From Bin87 sp965204395 (lineage in GTDB: Bacteria; Chloroflexota; Dehalococcoidia; Lucifugimonadales; UBA3495): a DNA stretch of 64,000 bases. Positions 8,256 to 17,078 of the stretch are shown here, in pieces. The stretch covers positions 1,860,001 to 1,924,000 of the forward strand of contig OZ241987.1 of the NCBI GenBank assembly GCA_965204395.1, in the 5' to 3' direction. A program made the translations under genes and the position numbers. A model generated the notes under the pieces. That model had not been told where the DNA came from and searched no databases. It worked only from the letters and a program-made list of their open reading frames with translations. Every line of letters begins with the position of its first letter. Position 1 is the stretch's first letter.

Positions 8256-8692
8256 AACTCATCACTGCCAGCCGCCTTCTCGCCGGTGGCCAGCCCTCCC
8301 AAGAAGCGTTGCGCCGAGCCATAAGCACCGCCTATTACGCAATGTTCCACGCGCTGGCCGCCAGCAACGCCGACCTTATCGTGGGCCGCAGGACGCCGGC
8401 CAACGAATCCCGTTGGATTGCAACCTACCGGTCGCTCCGACACTTTCGCGCCGAGAACCCGCTGCACGGTTGGCCCCATCTCTTCAGCCCGCCGGTCCAA
8501 AATTTCGCCGTCGTAATCGGGGGCATCAAGACTGAGCGCGAGAACGCCGACTACAATCCCAGCGTGAACTTTGTCCAGAACGAGGTCATTACCTGGATTG
8601 ATTCTGCGGAAAGGGCGATCATCGACTTCAACGCCACGTCCCCGCAGGAACGCGCCATGGTGGCAGTCGCAACCCTGGCCGGCCAGCGCTGA
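8243..8692 (+). CDS. HEPN-domain protein (putative toxin of a two-gene module)
   Basis: The 149-residue all-helical protein starts at GTG 8243 inside the preceding gene. It has the N-terminal helix with AISTAYYAMFHALAA, typical of HEPN proteins with the SxYYAMFH pattern, and the later ERENADYNPS block that many HEPN proteins carry. A clear RNxxxxH ribonuclease motif is not obvious; RAENPLH is a weak candidate. HEPN proteins act as RNases or nucleotide-modification partners in toxin-antitoxin and defence systems. Its partner is unusual. The pair sits between two minus-strand pantothenate-related genes and next to a miniature element, as if inserted there. Confidence 0.78.
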   Translation: MDWVELITASRLLAGGQPSQEALRRAISTAYYAMFHALAASNADLIVGRRTPANESRWIATYRSLRHFRAENPLHGWPHLFSPPVQNFAVVIGGIKTERENADYNPSVNFVQNEVITWIDSAERAIIDFNATSPQERAMVAVATLAGQR

Positions 8693-8699
8693 GCCGGCT

Positions 8700-9578
8700 T
8701 CACTGCGGGGCGAATGACGTTAGCGCCTCCAACTCCGCCTCCCCAACGCCCTTCGCCCGCGCCAACGGTATGGACGCCAGCGTAAGCTCACGGTACAGCG
8801 TGACCAACTCCGGCGCGTGTTCCTCCAGCAGCGACAGGTGCGCGGCTATGGTGGCCGCGTCGCCCCTGACGGCAGGGCCGGTCACCGCCCGGACGGGTCC
8901 GGCGGCGGCGATGGCCTCCACGGTGGCGCGAGCCAACGGCGCGACCGCTCGTACTCCGTCCTCCTCCGTGTATCCCATGCGCGTCCACAGCCCCACGGCG
9001 GCGTCCAGCAGGGTGCCCACGTACCCGCAGGCCAGCACCGCGCTGGCATGGTACAGCGGGCGCAGTTCGTCGGGGATGCTCAGCGCCTGACCCTCCAGTC
9101 GCTCGGCCAGGGACGGCAGGAACTCCGTCAGCCATCCGGTCGCGGACACCGCAAAGGTAACGCCCGACAGCCTGCGGGCCGCCTCGGTGGGGTCACTGAG
9201 CGCGGCGAAGGTCTGAAACGGGTGCATGGCTCCGACGGCCGCGCCGGCGCTGGACGCTGCATCCAGCAACTCGATTGACGACGCGCCGCAGCAGTGGGTC
9301 ACTCCCTGGCCGGCGCGCCAATTTACCGAGGCTGCCACTTCCGCGATCGCCCCGTCAGGCGTGGTGATGAACACCAAATCGCACGTGTCGGCGACATCCT
9401 GCGCCGTATTCAGTGCGATGCAGCCATCAATCCGCTCGGCCAGCCACTCCGCGCTGGCCCGGGTGCGGCTGGACACTGCGACCACGTCGCAGCCCACGCC
9501 GTCCAGCGCCAACGCCAGCCCGCGACCCAGCGTTCCCGCTCCCACGAAACCGATGCGCACGTTATCAGCCGATGCCAT
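8700..9578 (-). CDS. Rossmann-fold / DUF2520 oxidoreductase
   Basis: The 292-residue protein has an N-terminal NAD(P)-binding Rossmann domain with GFVGAGTLGRGLALAL (about residues 9-24) and the F420-oxidoreductase-like TTPDGAI loop. A helical DUF2520 domain follows, with HASAVLACGY and RAVTGPAVRGD. In mycobacteria DUF2520 genes lie beside panC and panD, so ketopantoate reduction is a plausible but unproven role, supported here by panB 1.1 kb away on the same strand. It overlaps the end of the P1 peptidase gene by 14 nt and has a ggggag site before the ATG, so the two are co-translated. Confidence 0.85.
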   Translation of the reverse strand: MASADNVRIGFVGAGTLGRGLALALDGVGCDVVAVSSRTRASAEWLAERIDGCIALNTAQDVADTCDLVFITTPDGAIAEVAASVNWRAGQGVTHCCGASSIELLDAASSAGAAVGAMHPFQTFAALSDPTEAARRLSGVTFAVSATGWLTEFLPSLAERLEGQALSIPDELRPLYHASAVLACGYVGTLLDAAVGLWTRMGYTEEDGVRAVAPLARATVEAIAAAGPVRAVTGPAVRGDAATIAAHLSLLEEHAPELVTLYRELTLASIPLARAKGVGEAELEALTSFAPQ

Positions 9579-10572
9579 GATTCAACTCCCCGACTGCTGG
9601 GATGCCCGCCAGCCCGCTGGCCGATCTCACCGCGTCGATCACCGCCAGCGCGACCACGTGCGTCGCCGCCGCGACCAGGGCGGTCAGGTCAACGGACGTC
9701 GAGTTGCGCCCCGTCGCCACGCAGAACAGGGTGTCCCCGTCGCCGAAGGTGTGGCACGGGCGGATGGTCAGCGCGAGGCCGTCGTGGGCCGACGACGCCA
9801 TGAAGTTCGCCTGCGCCTTGTCCAGTGCGGCGTCGGTGGCGACTACGCCGATGGTGGTGTTGGTCATCGCCGAATCATTCCGCGTCGTATCATTCCGTGG
9901 GTATTCGCCATCGAGGATGACCCCCACCGGATCCGCCATCGTCCCGTCGTCCCGCAGCGGGCCGGCGATCAGGCTGCCGTCCCGGTGGTCGTGGATGCCG
10001 CCCCAGGCGTTGACGACAACGGCCGCGCCCACCGTGATGCCGTTGGGCAGCACGCAGCACGCCGACCCGATGCCTCCCTTGATCGCGCGAGCCGACCCCA
10101 GGGCCTTGGCAACCGTGGCGCCGGCTCCCGCTCCCACCGAGCCGGATGCCAAGGTATCGTCGGACGCACCTGACGCTGCCGCATAGCCCGCCGCCGCGTC
10201 GGGCCGCACGTCGGCTCTGCCCACGCCCAGGTCATAGAGAATTGCCCCAGGCACTATGGGCACGTACCCATGCGGCGTTTCAAAACCGATGCCCCGTTCC
10301 TCCAGCCACCGCTGCACGCCCGCGACGGCGGCCAATCCGAACGCGCTGCCGCCGCTGAGCAGGACGGCGTGGACCCGGTCGACGCGACGTACCGGGTCCA
10401 GCAGGTCGGTTTCGTGGGTGCCGGGGGATCCGCCCCGCACTGCGACGCCACCGACGGAGGTATCCCCGCACAGGATCACCGTGCATCCCGTCGCAGCCTC
10501 GGTATCCGTCCAGTGGCCGGCGGCGATGCCGGGAACCGAGGTGATGGCGCCGGCGGGACGGGAATGCCTCAT
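9565..10572 (-). CDS. P1 (DmpA/NylC-type) self-cleaving aminopeptidase or amidohydrolase
   Basis: The 335-residue protein belongs to the P1 N-terminal-nucleophile family. Family blocks seen are TSVPGIAAGHWTD at the N terminus, GGSPGTHETDLLDP, LLSGGSAFGLAAVAGV, and AIKGGIGSACC. NTTIGVVATDA contains the Asn-Thr bond at which NylC-type members autocleave to expose the nucleophile. DmpA uses serine at the equivalent site; here it is threonine, as in nylon-oligomer hydrolases. Likely a cytoplasmic or exported peptidase for D- or beta-peptides. The substrate is not deducible. It overlaps the DUF2520 gene. Confidence 0.9.
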   Translation of the reverse strand: MRHSRPAGAITSVPGIAAGHWTDTEAATGCTVILCGDTSVGGVAVRGGSPGTHETDLLDPVRRVDRVHAVLLSGGSAFGLAAVAGVQRWLEERGIGFETPHGYVPIVPGAILYDLGVGRADVRPDAAAGYAAASGASDDTLASGSVGAGAGATVAKALGSARAIKGGIGSACCVLPNGITVGAAVVVNAWGGIHDHRDGSLIAGPLRDDGTMADPVGVILDGEYPRNDTTRNDSAMTNTTIGVVATDAALDKAQANFMASSAHDGLALTIRPCHTFGDGDTLFCVATGRNSTSVDLTALVAAATHVVALAVIDAVRSASGLAGIPAVGELNHGIG

Positions 10573-10591
10573 AGGCGGGGGCGAGCTGCGG

Positions 10592-11356
10592 CTACGGGTT
10601 CCGCAAGCGCCGGTTTTCCGCTTCCAGCTGCTGGATGCGTTCCTCTGCGGCTAGGCGGGCGTCGCGCTCGGCCTGGCGGGCGTCGCTTTCGAGGAGACGC
10701 GCTGCGCGTTCGTTGTGGAGCGCATCGTCGGTCTCGTCATAGGTAAGCAGGTACTCGCCGGCCGCCGGGTCGTAAAAGCGCATTTCTCCGTGTTCCCAGC
10801 ACACGTCCAGGTTCAGAACCTCGCTGTGTCCCCAGTAGCGGTTGTCGTCCGTGCGGTGAATCTCAACCGGCTGGTATTCCCCGTCCACCAGCACGTCCCC
10901 GGCCAACGGCTGTTGATACCATTGGCCGCCCGACGCGTCGAACCGCCAGTATTCCCGCACGCCGAAGTTGGCGTAGTCAATCCGCTTGCCCCTTTCGTCG
11001 TTGCGCGCGGTATTGGGAGATGCCAGTTCCAGGGCGAAGTCCGGCGCCTTGCCGTGCTCGTCGATGGAGTAGCCCATCTCGGCAATCACCAACGCCCGGT
11101 CAACGTTGAGAGCGATCAGCAGGTCGGGAACCCGTATCACCTCGCGTCGGGTGTGGATGTTCCAGCCGATGGGAACCTCGCCGATGACCACGGTGGTATC
11201 GGGGTTGCCCAGATGTCGGCGCAGGGCCGGCTGGTGGCCCTGCTCGTGCAGGTGGAGGGTGTTCTGCATATCGTCCCTGGGCGGAAACTCTGGGAACTGC
11301 CCGCCGGGCGCTTCGGGAGCATATATGGGCGCCGGCTTGATGGGCCTGGTAGTCAT
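10592..11356 (-). CDS. Uma2-family (PD-(D/E)XK-like) protein with C-terminal coiled coil
   Basis: The 254-residue protein has the Uma2 core at about 60-160: PDLLIAL, then ELASPNTARNDERGKRIDYANFGVREYWRFD. The acidic residues correspond to the restriction-endonuclease-like site of DUF820/Uma2. The last 50 residues (ERAARLLESDARQAER... onwards) are an Arg/Glu-rich coiled coil. A TATAAT hexamer lies at 11387-11392 and a gcgagg site before the ATG. Uma2 genes are hugely expanded in cyanobacteria and Chloroflexota without a settled function. This is one of four here and is not closely related to the 19-20 kb pair. Confidence 0.85.
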   Translation of the reverse strand: MTTRPIKPAPIYAPEAPGGQFPEFPPRDDMQNTLHLHEQGHQPALRRHLGNPDTTVVIGEVPIGWNIHTRREVIRVPDLLIALNVDRALVIAEMGYSIDEHGKAPDFALELASPNTARNDERGKRIDYANFGVREYWRFDASGGQWYQQPLAGDVLVDGEYQPVEIHRTDDNRYWGHSEVLNLDVCWEHGEMRFYDPAAGEYLLTYDETDDALHNERAARLLESDARQAERDARLAAEERIQQLEAENRRLRNP

Positions 11357-11386
11357 GGCACGCCTCGCAGGATGGGTGGCGTCCGT

Positions 11387-11392
11387 ATTATA
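11387..11392 (-). promoter_or_regulatory. -10 hexamer TATAAT for the Uma2 gene
   Basis: A consensus TATAAT on the minus strand ends 30 nt upstream of the ATG at 11356. It leaves room for a leader carrying the gcgagg binding site. A matching -35 hexamer is not clear. Confidence 0.45.
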
Positions 11393-11424
11393 CGCCGGGC
11401 AACGCGCGAATCCAAAAGGCTTTC

Positions 11425-12687
11425 CTATCCGTCTCCCTCCACCGACGCCAGCAACTCCTCCGCCCGTTCCAGCAGAATCCGCTGCCTTTCTGGACTGACG
11501 CCCTGGTTTTCCAGGTACAGGCGGAGGGCCGTCAGAGGCTGGAGGTCGGTGGTTGCCGTGTCCAGGCGTCGGCGGGCCTCGTCAGTGATGTCGCGGGAGA
11601 TGCTGGCGACGTAGTGGGCCGGCGACAGCGCGGCCCGCAAGTCAACGTCCCGCACCCGGGCCGACTGCTCACCCGTCAGGCGCAGTCGGAGGCGCGCGAT
11701 GGACCCGGCAACTGGGCGTCGCTCAATGGCGCGGACCACAAAGTCCGTCGGGTTCCCCTCGTTGTCCGGCACGTTGGCGTCCACGGTTACGAACGGCCTT
11801 GCGGCAATGCGCTCGAAACGAAAGTCGGTCAGCCGCCGACCCTGGGGCGCACTGGGGTCGATATCGATGATGCAGAAGCCTTTTTCGTCGGCCTCCTCGG
11901 AGAAGTCCACCCGTTGCAGACTGCCGGAGTACGCGACCGCGGGCCCCACCCCAGCCGATCCGTCCGTTGGCGGCGGCCTCAACACCTGGTGCTTGTGGAT
12001 GTGTCCCAGCGCGACGTATTCCAGTTGAGGCTGCTGCACCGCGCTCACGTTCAGGACGTGGTCGTTGCCCAGCATCATGGAGCGTTCGCTGCCCACGGTG
12101 GCCCCGTTGACCGTCACGTGGCCGGCCATGATCGCCGGAACGTCGGGGTCCAACATCTGGGCGCGCCCTGCAATGGCTGCGGTCATGCGCCGTTCGATCT
12201 CCTGCCGGATCCGCTCGATGGTGAGGCCCCGGGACTCGTCCCGCGCCAGCATCGCGCCCCGGGACGGCCACGGCACCGACAGAACCTGCAGCGGGCCGCC
12301 CGGCGTGGGCACGGTCTGATTGTTCAACGTCGCCCCGACGTACACGTTGGGAACGTCCAGCGTGTCGAATATCTCCACGGCGTGGGCCCGACCCGACGCC
12401 GCCGGCAGGTCGTGGTTGCCCACCAGCAGGAACGTCGGGATGCCGGTGGCGGACAGCCGGCGCAGCCGGCGGGCAAACTCCCGTTGGTGGGTCTGCGACG
12501 GATCGCGTCCCTTGTAGGCGTCACCGGCTAGCAGCACCAGGTCCACCGAGTTGGACAGGGCATGTTCCACCACCTCGTCCAACGCCTCCAGGAAGTCCGT
12601 CAGGCGCGTGGACAGGCCGGTGTTGGGGTCCGTGCGCCCGTAGTTTTCGACGCCGATGTGCAGGTCGGAGAAATGCAGTATCCGCAT
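11425..12687 (-). CDS. sbcD: SbcD/Mre11-family DNA double-strand nuclease
   Basis: The 420-residue protein has the metallophosphoesterase motifs in order: FSDLHIG (Asp8, His10), LLAGDAYKGR, LVGNHDLP and further histidines in AGHVTVNG and ALGHIHKHQ. These ligate the two manganese ions of the exonuclease that processes DNA ends with the SbcC ATPase. The C-terminal part carries the usual capping region. No sbcC gene is adjacent in this window, which is unusual since the two are normally an operon. A TATAGT hexamer lies 9 nt before the ATG with no binding site, so the message may be leaderless. Confidence 0.88.
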   Translation of the reverse strand: MRILHFSDLHIGVENYGRTDPNTGLSTRLTDFLEALDEVVEHALSNSVDLVLLAGDAYKGRDPSQTHQREFARRLRRLSATGIPTFLLVGNHDLPAASGRAHAVEIFDTLDVPNVYVGATLNNQTVPTPGGPLQVLSVPWPSRGAMLARDESRGLTIERIRQEIERRMTAAIAGRAQMLDPDVPAIMAGHVTVNGATVGSERSMMLGNDHVLNVSAVQQPQLEYVALGHIHKHQVLRPPPTDGSAGVGPAVAYSGSLQRVDFSEEADEKGFCIIDIDPSAPQGRRLTDFRFERIAARPFVTVDANVPDNEGNPTDFVVRAIERRPVAGSIARLRLRLTGEQSARVRDVDLRAALSPAHYVASISRDITDEARRRLDTATTDLQPLTALRLYLENQGVSPERQRILLERAEELLASVEGDG

Positions 12688-12696
12688 GACGCGCTA

Positions 12697-12702
12697 ACTA
12701 TA
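12697..12702 (-). promoter_or_regulatory. -10 hexamer TATAGT directly before sbcD
   Basis: TATAGT on the minus strand is followed by nine bases and the ATG. Initiation about 7 nt downstream gives a 2-3 nt leader. Confidence 0.4.
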
Positions 12703-12809
12703 CACAGCCCGCCGCAATCACGCGAACTGCCGCAGCGCCGACGATTTGATCACTCCCCGCCCGCGAAATCGGGGTGGTGTACAGCCCAACCGAATGATAT
12801 ACTGAGCCT

Positions 12810-12900
12810 GCCGGGAGGAGGGTTCCGACAGGCCCAGAAGCCCGGAAAGGGCAGGAAAGGTGCGCTACCGGCCGCTACGGCAGCGCACCCCTTTACTTTG
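12810..12900 (+). ncRNA. Candidate short structured RNA (unassigned)
   Basis: A TATACT hexamer at 12798-12803 is followed by a GC-rich stretch with several stems: gcctg...caggc and gccc/gggc. The last is a strong 8-bp stem, ggtgcgct at 12859-12866 with agcgcacc at 12882-12889, followed by cctttactttg. Promoter-like start plus terminator-like end in a 909-bp gene-free region is suggestive. It does not match the conserved cores of tmRNA, SRP RNA, RNase P RNA or common riboswitches that I know. It could simply be a hairpin-rich spacer. Confidence 0.3.
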
Positions 12901-13596
12901 ATGCCCGCGCTCTGCTCGAAGGCCCCGGCCTGAATCCTTCCATCAACGGGTATCCGCAATGCCGGCCGGTCGCGATATGGATCGCCCCGTCGGCAGCGTC
13001 AGGGGCGGCCCGGACAATACGGATGGCGTTGCAAGCCGGGTGCACGGTGCGGGTCAACTCCACGGGTTCAGCCCCTGCATCCTCGGCACACTGCCGCTGC
13101 CATTGACCGCCGGCGCGCCGAGTCCGGCGCTGCTGAAGAATTCAATCGGTCGATCATGGTCTGTCTGCCTCGGCGTGTTGATAGAGATGCCAATGGGTTC
13201 GCATGGAGCCAACGATGGTGGCGTTTGTAATTTCCGTGAATCGAAGCGGGGAACGCATCTGATTCGTTAGCATTGCTCGATAATATTAGTGTACACGAAA
13301 CACAAAGTCAATAGGCAAATCTTACCCGATTTAGTGAACCAAAAAAGTAGGGATTCGTCCGCATTGCCCGGTGGGTATTTCGGCTCGAATATACGGCTGA
13401 CCGGCCATCAGCCACCGCCGCGGTTCGTTCGCGCAGCCCAAACCAAAGCTGGCCCCGGCCCTCTCAAGCGCGAGTGACGCCTCCCCGCAAATCTCATCGC
13501 CGGAGCCGCCGCTATAAAATCGGCGGTAACCCTGATAGACTAGATTGTCGATGCCGTACCCGAAGCAACACCCACGTTGGAGCAGATAAGCCCGCC
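12901..13596. other. Gene-free stretch before the zinc-ribbon gene
   Basis: No frame here resembles a protein family. Positions 13260-13370 are distinctly AT-richer than the surroundings and contain the palindrome gtgtacac at about 13291, a possible operator. Immediately before the next gene, a long in-frame extension to 13474 exists but has no start signal. Confidence 0.4.
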
Positions 13597-14298
13597 ATGA
13601 CTACCCCTCGAGAGCTGTATGACCTGCAGGTAATCGACCACCGGATTGACGGGATTGAGATTGAACGACAACGTGTGGAGCATCGCTTGGCGGCCGGCGT
13701 GAATCGCCCCGACCTTACCGACGAGGCCGACCGGCACTCGTCCCGCGCCCTGGCCATCGCCGACAACGTGCAGAACCGTCGCGACGAGGCGGAGCGTCTG
13801 CGGGAACGGCTCACCGGCCTGGAATCGCGCCTGTACAACTCCAACACCTCGCGCCGCGACCTCTCCACCATTCAGCGGGAAGTCGATTCGACCCGCTACC
13901 AGATCGGCCAACTGGACGACATGATCCTCGAGGAAGAAGAGGAACAACGCACCCACGAAGAGGCCGCCGAGTCGGCGCGTACCCAAATGCAGGATGCGGA
14001 AACCCAGTGGCAGAACGCGGAAACTCAACTCAACACCCGCCTCACGGAACTGGCCTCGGATCGGGAGGAAGCGGACACCCAGCGACAGGCCATGGCCGCC
14101 AGCCTGCCTTCCGACGATCTGCAGCGCTACGAGCGGCTACGCAGGAACAAGGGAGGCACCGCCGTCGCGCTGGTGGATAACGGGAGGGTGTGCGTATCGT
14201 GCCGCATGACTTTGACCACCAACGTGATGCGGCAGTTGAGGAATAAATCACGGCAAGTGACCTGCAGCGCCTGCGGGCGAATCCTGTACCAACCCTGA
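13597..14298 (+). CDS. Coiled-coil protein with C-terminal C4 zinc ribbon (DUF164-type)
   Basis: The 233-residue protein is mainly a long antiparallel coiled coil (about 5-180, rich in Glu, Arg and Gln). It ends in a zinc ribbon with CVSC and CSAC pairs in the last 40 residues, the layout of the zf-RING_7/DUF164 family that is widespread in bacteria. Homologues are thought to act as nucleic-acid- or ribosome-associated scaffolds. The ATG at 13597 gives the typical N-terminus (PRELYDLQVIDHRID); the longer frame to 13474 lacks family similarity. The universal-stress gene starts 78 nt downstream in the same direction. Confidence 0.82.
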   Translation: MTTPRELYDLQVIDHRIDGIEIERQRVEHRLAAGVNRPDLTDEADRHSSRALAIADNVQNRRDEAERLRERLTGLESRLYNSNTSRRDLSTIQREVDSTRYQIGQLDDMILEEEEEQRTHEEAAESARTQMQDAETQWQNAETQLNTRLTELASDREEADTQRQAMAASLPSDDLQRYERLRRNKGGTAVALVDNGRVCVSCRMTLTTNVMRQLRNKSRQVTCSACGRILYQP

Positions 14299-14376
14299 AC
14301 TTGATGTTGATACGGCAGACGCCGACCCGATAGGCGGGCGTGTGTCTGCTCGCCGATACTGGAGAACGCAATAACC

Positions 14377-15318
14377 ATGTACTCAAAAGTGATCGTGCCG
14401 CTGGATGGCTCGGACCTTTCTGAACAGTCGTTGCCTTACGCCGAGCTGATTGCAAAGTCGCTCAGCGTGCCCGTCGAGTTGGTGCAGGCGTACGACATAC
14501 TGCCGGCGAGCCTGCTGGGCGGGCAGAACCGCCAGGGGGTCGTCAGCGCCCTGGAGGAAGGATCCCGCGCCCGGGCGCTGGTCTCCATGGAGAATCAACG
14601 GCGTCGGCTGGAAGGCGACGGCCTCAGCGTGAACCTGGTAGCCCAGCGCGGCCCCGCCGCCGATGTCATCGTCGCCGTCGCGGGCGCGGAACCCACCGCG
14701 CTGGTCGTCATGTCCACCCACGGCCGGGGCGGCATCTCCCGCTGGGTCATGGGCAGCGTCACCGACAAGGTGCTGCACACCATCCCCAACCCCATGCTCA
14801 TCGTGCGGGCCAACGTGCTGGGGCCGGCGGCGCCGGAGTCCTCGCTGCGGTCCGTCGTGGTGCCGCTGGACGGCTCGCCCCTGTCCGAGTTGGCGATCCC
14901 CCACGCCATCAGCGTCGCCGGCGCGCTGTCTGCCGGCATCACCGTGCTGCGAATCACTCCGTCGGAGGACCAGTATCGAACGCAGCTCAACCTCGCGTTG
15001 CCCGAAATGGGGACGGGAACCATGCCCGATTTCGACATGGCAAGCCCCGATGAGTTGACCGCTGACGACGCGGCAGAGGCGTCCGACTACCTGGACGATG
15101 TGAGAAACCGCATGAGCATCGACCATGCCCACGGCGTGGCAACCGAGCACCAGGTCAACGACAACATCGCCCAGACCATCATCGAGCGGGGCAGCGCGCA
15201 GCCGTCGCTGGTGGCGATGACCACCCACGGACGCAGCGGCGTGGGCCGCATGGTGCTGGGCAGCGTCACCGACCGGGTGATTCGCCACTCCAACCTGCCG
15301 GTGCTGGTGATTCGCTAA
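14377..15318 (+). CDS. Tandem universal stress protein
   Basis: The 313-residue protein has two Usp domains (about 1-145 and 155-313). Each starts with a VxPLDGSxLSE strand and ends with the ATP-binding signature: STHGRGGISRWVMGSVTDKV in the first and THGRSGVGRMVLGSVTDRV in the second. Both sites look intact, so it is probably an ATP-binding, intramolecular dimer. The role is general stress physiology; the exact client is unknown. It follows the zinc-ribbon gene and faces the serine hydrolase gene convergently, with only 6 nt between the stops. Confidence 0.93.
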   Translation: MYSKVIVPLDGSDLSEQSLPYAELIAKSLSVPVELVQAYDILPASLLGGQNRQGVVSALEEGSRARALVSMENQRRRLEGDGLSVNLVAQRGPAADVIVAVAGAEPTALVVMSTHGRGGISRWVMGSVTDKVLHTIPNPMLIVRANVLGPAAPESSLRSVVVPLDGSPLSELAIPHAISVAGALSAGITVLRITPSEDQYRTQLNLALPEMGTGTMPDFDMASPDELTADDAAEASDYLDDVRNRMSIDHAHGVATEHQVNDNIAQTIIERGSAQPSLVAMTTHGRSGVGRMVLGSVTDRVIRHSNLPVLVIR

Positions 15319-15324
15319 ACCCCG

Positions 15325-16995
15325 TTACACTCTATAGAACAGGCCCCCGCCGGCCCAGATAACCCGCAGCGCCCGGCTCCCCACCACCGGGTCGAACCGG
15401 ATCCATTCCGCGCTGGGCTCTCCCGGCGGGCCGATCACAAAACGCGGCGATTGGCTGGCATCGGCCGGGTCCGGCGTCAGCGGTTCCTCTCCCCCGTGCG
15501 GCCAGGCCAGGTACAGCCGTCCCCGCCGCAGGATGACGCGGAAGCTGGGAAAGTATGGGGAGTGGCTACGGTAGTGCCCCGCAAAAGCCGTCCACTCCGC
15601 CGGATGCTCCATCGTGCCGGCCAGCGGTTCGCTGCCCTGGCGGACGTACACGTCGGCCCCGTGGTGGATTTCCACCGTGGCAGCGCTGTCATCCACCCCC
15701 TCCGGTCTGCGGAAGCGCAGTGGGAACGGGTCGAAATCGTCGTGCGGCGCGCAGAACGTGTTCCCGGCGATATGCTCCAGGAGAATATCCGGCGCGCCCG
15801 CTCGCTGTAGCAGCAGGTGGTCTCCGTCAGCCATCGCGGATAGCGTGCTACCCGTTCCTTCGCCCACGTAGTTCCCAGCGTAGGCGCCGGCGTTCTCCAC
15901 CCGCGTAGGATCGGGTAATGCGGGCGCCTCGGGTGGCGGCCGGCCATCGGCCACGGCGGCGGCGAATTGCAGGGCGTAACGGGCGGGTGGGTACAGATTT
16001 CCGTCCGAGCCGTTGCACATCATGACCACGCCCAGGCCATCGGTCTGGTCGGTTAGCAAGATGGAGCGGAACCCAACGGTACTGCCGCCGTGCCCGATGA
16101 AGTGATGCCCGTCGACGTGGTGGGACATAATCCCCATGCAATAGTTGTACTCGGGCGGGTAATTTCCGCCCTGCGCCATCGAGATCGCCGGCGTGGTCAT
16201 CAGCGCGTACGTCGCCGGCGACAACAGGGGGCGAACATCGCCGCGCCCGCCGTTCAGCCACAGGCGGGCGAAACGGGCCATGTCGTCGGCGGTTGAAACC
16301 GGGCTGCCGTCGCCCACCTCGTACTCAATCCACGTGGCGGGGATGAGAGTGCCGCCCCTTCGGTACGGACGGTCGTCGTACAGCGGCACATAGCCGGTTG
16401 CCGAGTTGCGGTGGGTCGTATGGGTAATCACCGGGTACGTGGAGGTCATGCCCAGCGGTTCCAGCACCCGCTGGCGCATCACGGTTCCGAAGTCCTGCCC
16501 CGTGATGTCCTCCAGCATCCAGCCCAGCAATTTGTACGCCGTGTTGGAGTAGTGGAACAGGGCGCCCGGCTCCCAGGCCGCCTCGGTTTCCCGCAGGGCG
16601 AAGCCCTCGTACCGGGCCGCCGGCGTGAAATCCGCGCCGGCAGGCAGACCCGCGGTGTGGCTCAACATGTGCCGCAGGGTGATCGGCCCGAACCGCGAGG
16701 GGATGGCGAACCAGGGCAGGTGCGCGCTGAACGGCGCGTCCAGATCCAAACGCCCCGATTCGACCAACTGCAACACGGCCAGCGCGGTCATGGACTTGCC
16801 GATGCTGCCAATCTGGAACCTGGTGTCCAACAGAACGGGGCGCCGCGATGTCAGGTCTGCGTACCCCAAGCCGGTGGTGTATAGAGTCCGCTTGGCGTCC
16901 GTAATGCAGACGGAAACCCCCGCCGCCGGCACGGCGTCTATCCACCGGCGCAGGTAATCGGTGAGGGGCGCGAATGCGGAGTTGTTAGTCGTCAT
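15325..16995 (-). CDS. Serine hydrolase of the beta-lactamase/class C family
   Basis: The 556-residue protein shows the active-site SxxK as Ser64-Ile-Gly-Lys67 in FQIGSIGKSMTALA and the YxN motif as Tyr149-Ser-Asn151. A later HGGSTVGF block stands in for the KTG box. The first 360 residues form the transpeptidase-like domain; the remaining 190 are a C-terminal beta domain seen in many esterase/peptidase members. There is no signal peptide, so it is probably cytoplasmic. It may be an esterase or D-amino-acid peptidase; a true beta-lactamase is unlikely without export. Confidence 0.87.
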   Translation of the reverse strand: MTTNNSAFAPLTDYLRRWIDAVPAAGVSVCITDAKRTLYTTGLGYADLTSRRPVLLDTRFQIGSIGKSMTALAVLQLVESGRLDLDAPFSAHLPWFAIPSRFGPITLRHMLSHTAGLPAGADFTPAARYEGFALRETEAAWEPGALFHYSNTAYKLLGWMLEDITGQDFGTVMRQRVLEPLGMTSTYPVITHTTHRNSATGYVPLYDDRPYRRGGTLIPATWIEYEVGDGSPVSTADDMARFARLWLNGGRGDVRPLLSPATYALMTTPAISMAQGGNYPPEYNYCMGIMSHHVDGHHFIGHGGSTVGFRSILLTDQTDGLGVVMMCNGSDGNLYPPARYALQFAAAVADGRPPPEAPALPDPTRVENAGAYAGNYVGEGTGSTLSAMADGDHLLLQRAGAPDILLEHIAGNTFCAPHDDFDPFPLRFRRPEGVDDSAATVEIHHGADVYVRQGSEPLAGTMEHPAEWTAFAGHYRSHSPYFPSFRVILRRGRLYLAWPHGGEEPLTPDPADASQSPRFVIGPPGEPSAEWIRFDPVVGSRALRVIWAGGGLFYRV

Positions 16996-17078
16996 GGCAT
17001 TGGGATTGAGATTGTTGTAGCGCCGTGGCCGCTCTGACTGCCTGTATGGGAGCCGGGCGAGCCGGGCCGGTTCTCACG

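Noticed and set aside
12810..12900. Considered as SRP RNA, tmRNA, RNase P RNA or riboswitch
   Set aside because: The conserved cores of these RNAs are absent; kept only as an unassigned candidate.
15325..16995. Serine hydrolase as an antibiotic beta-lactamase
   Set aside because: No signal peptide and an extra C-terminal domain typical of esterase/peptidase members.
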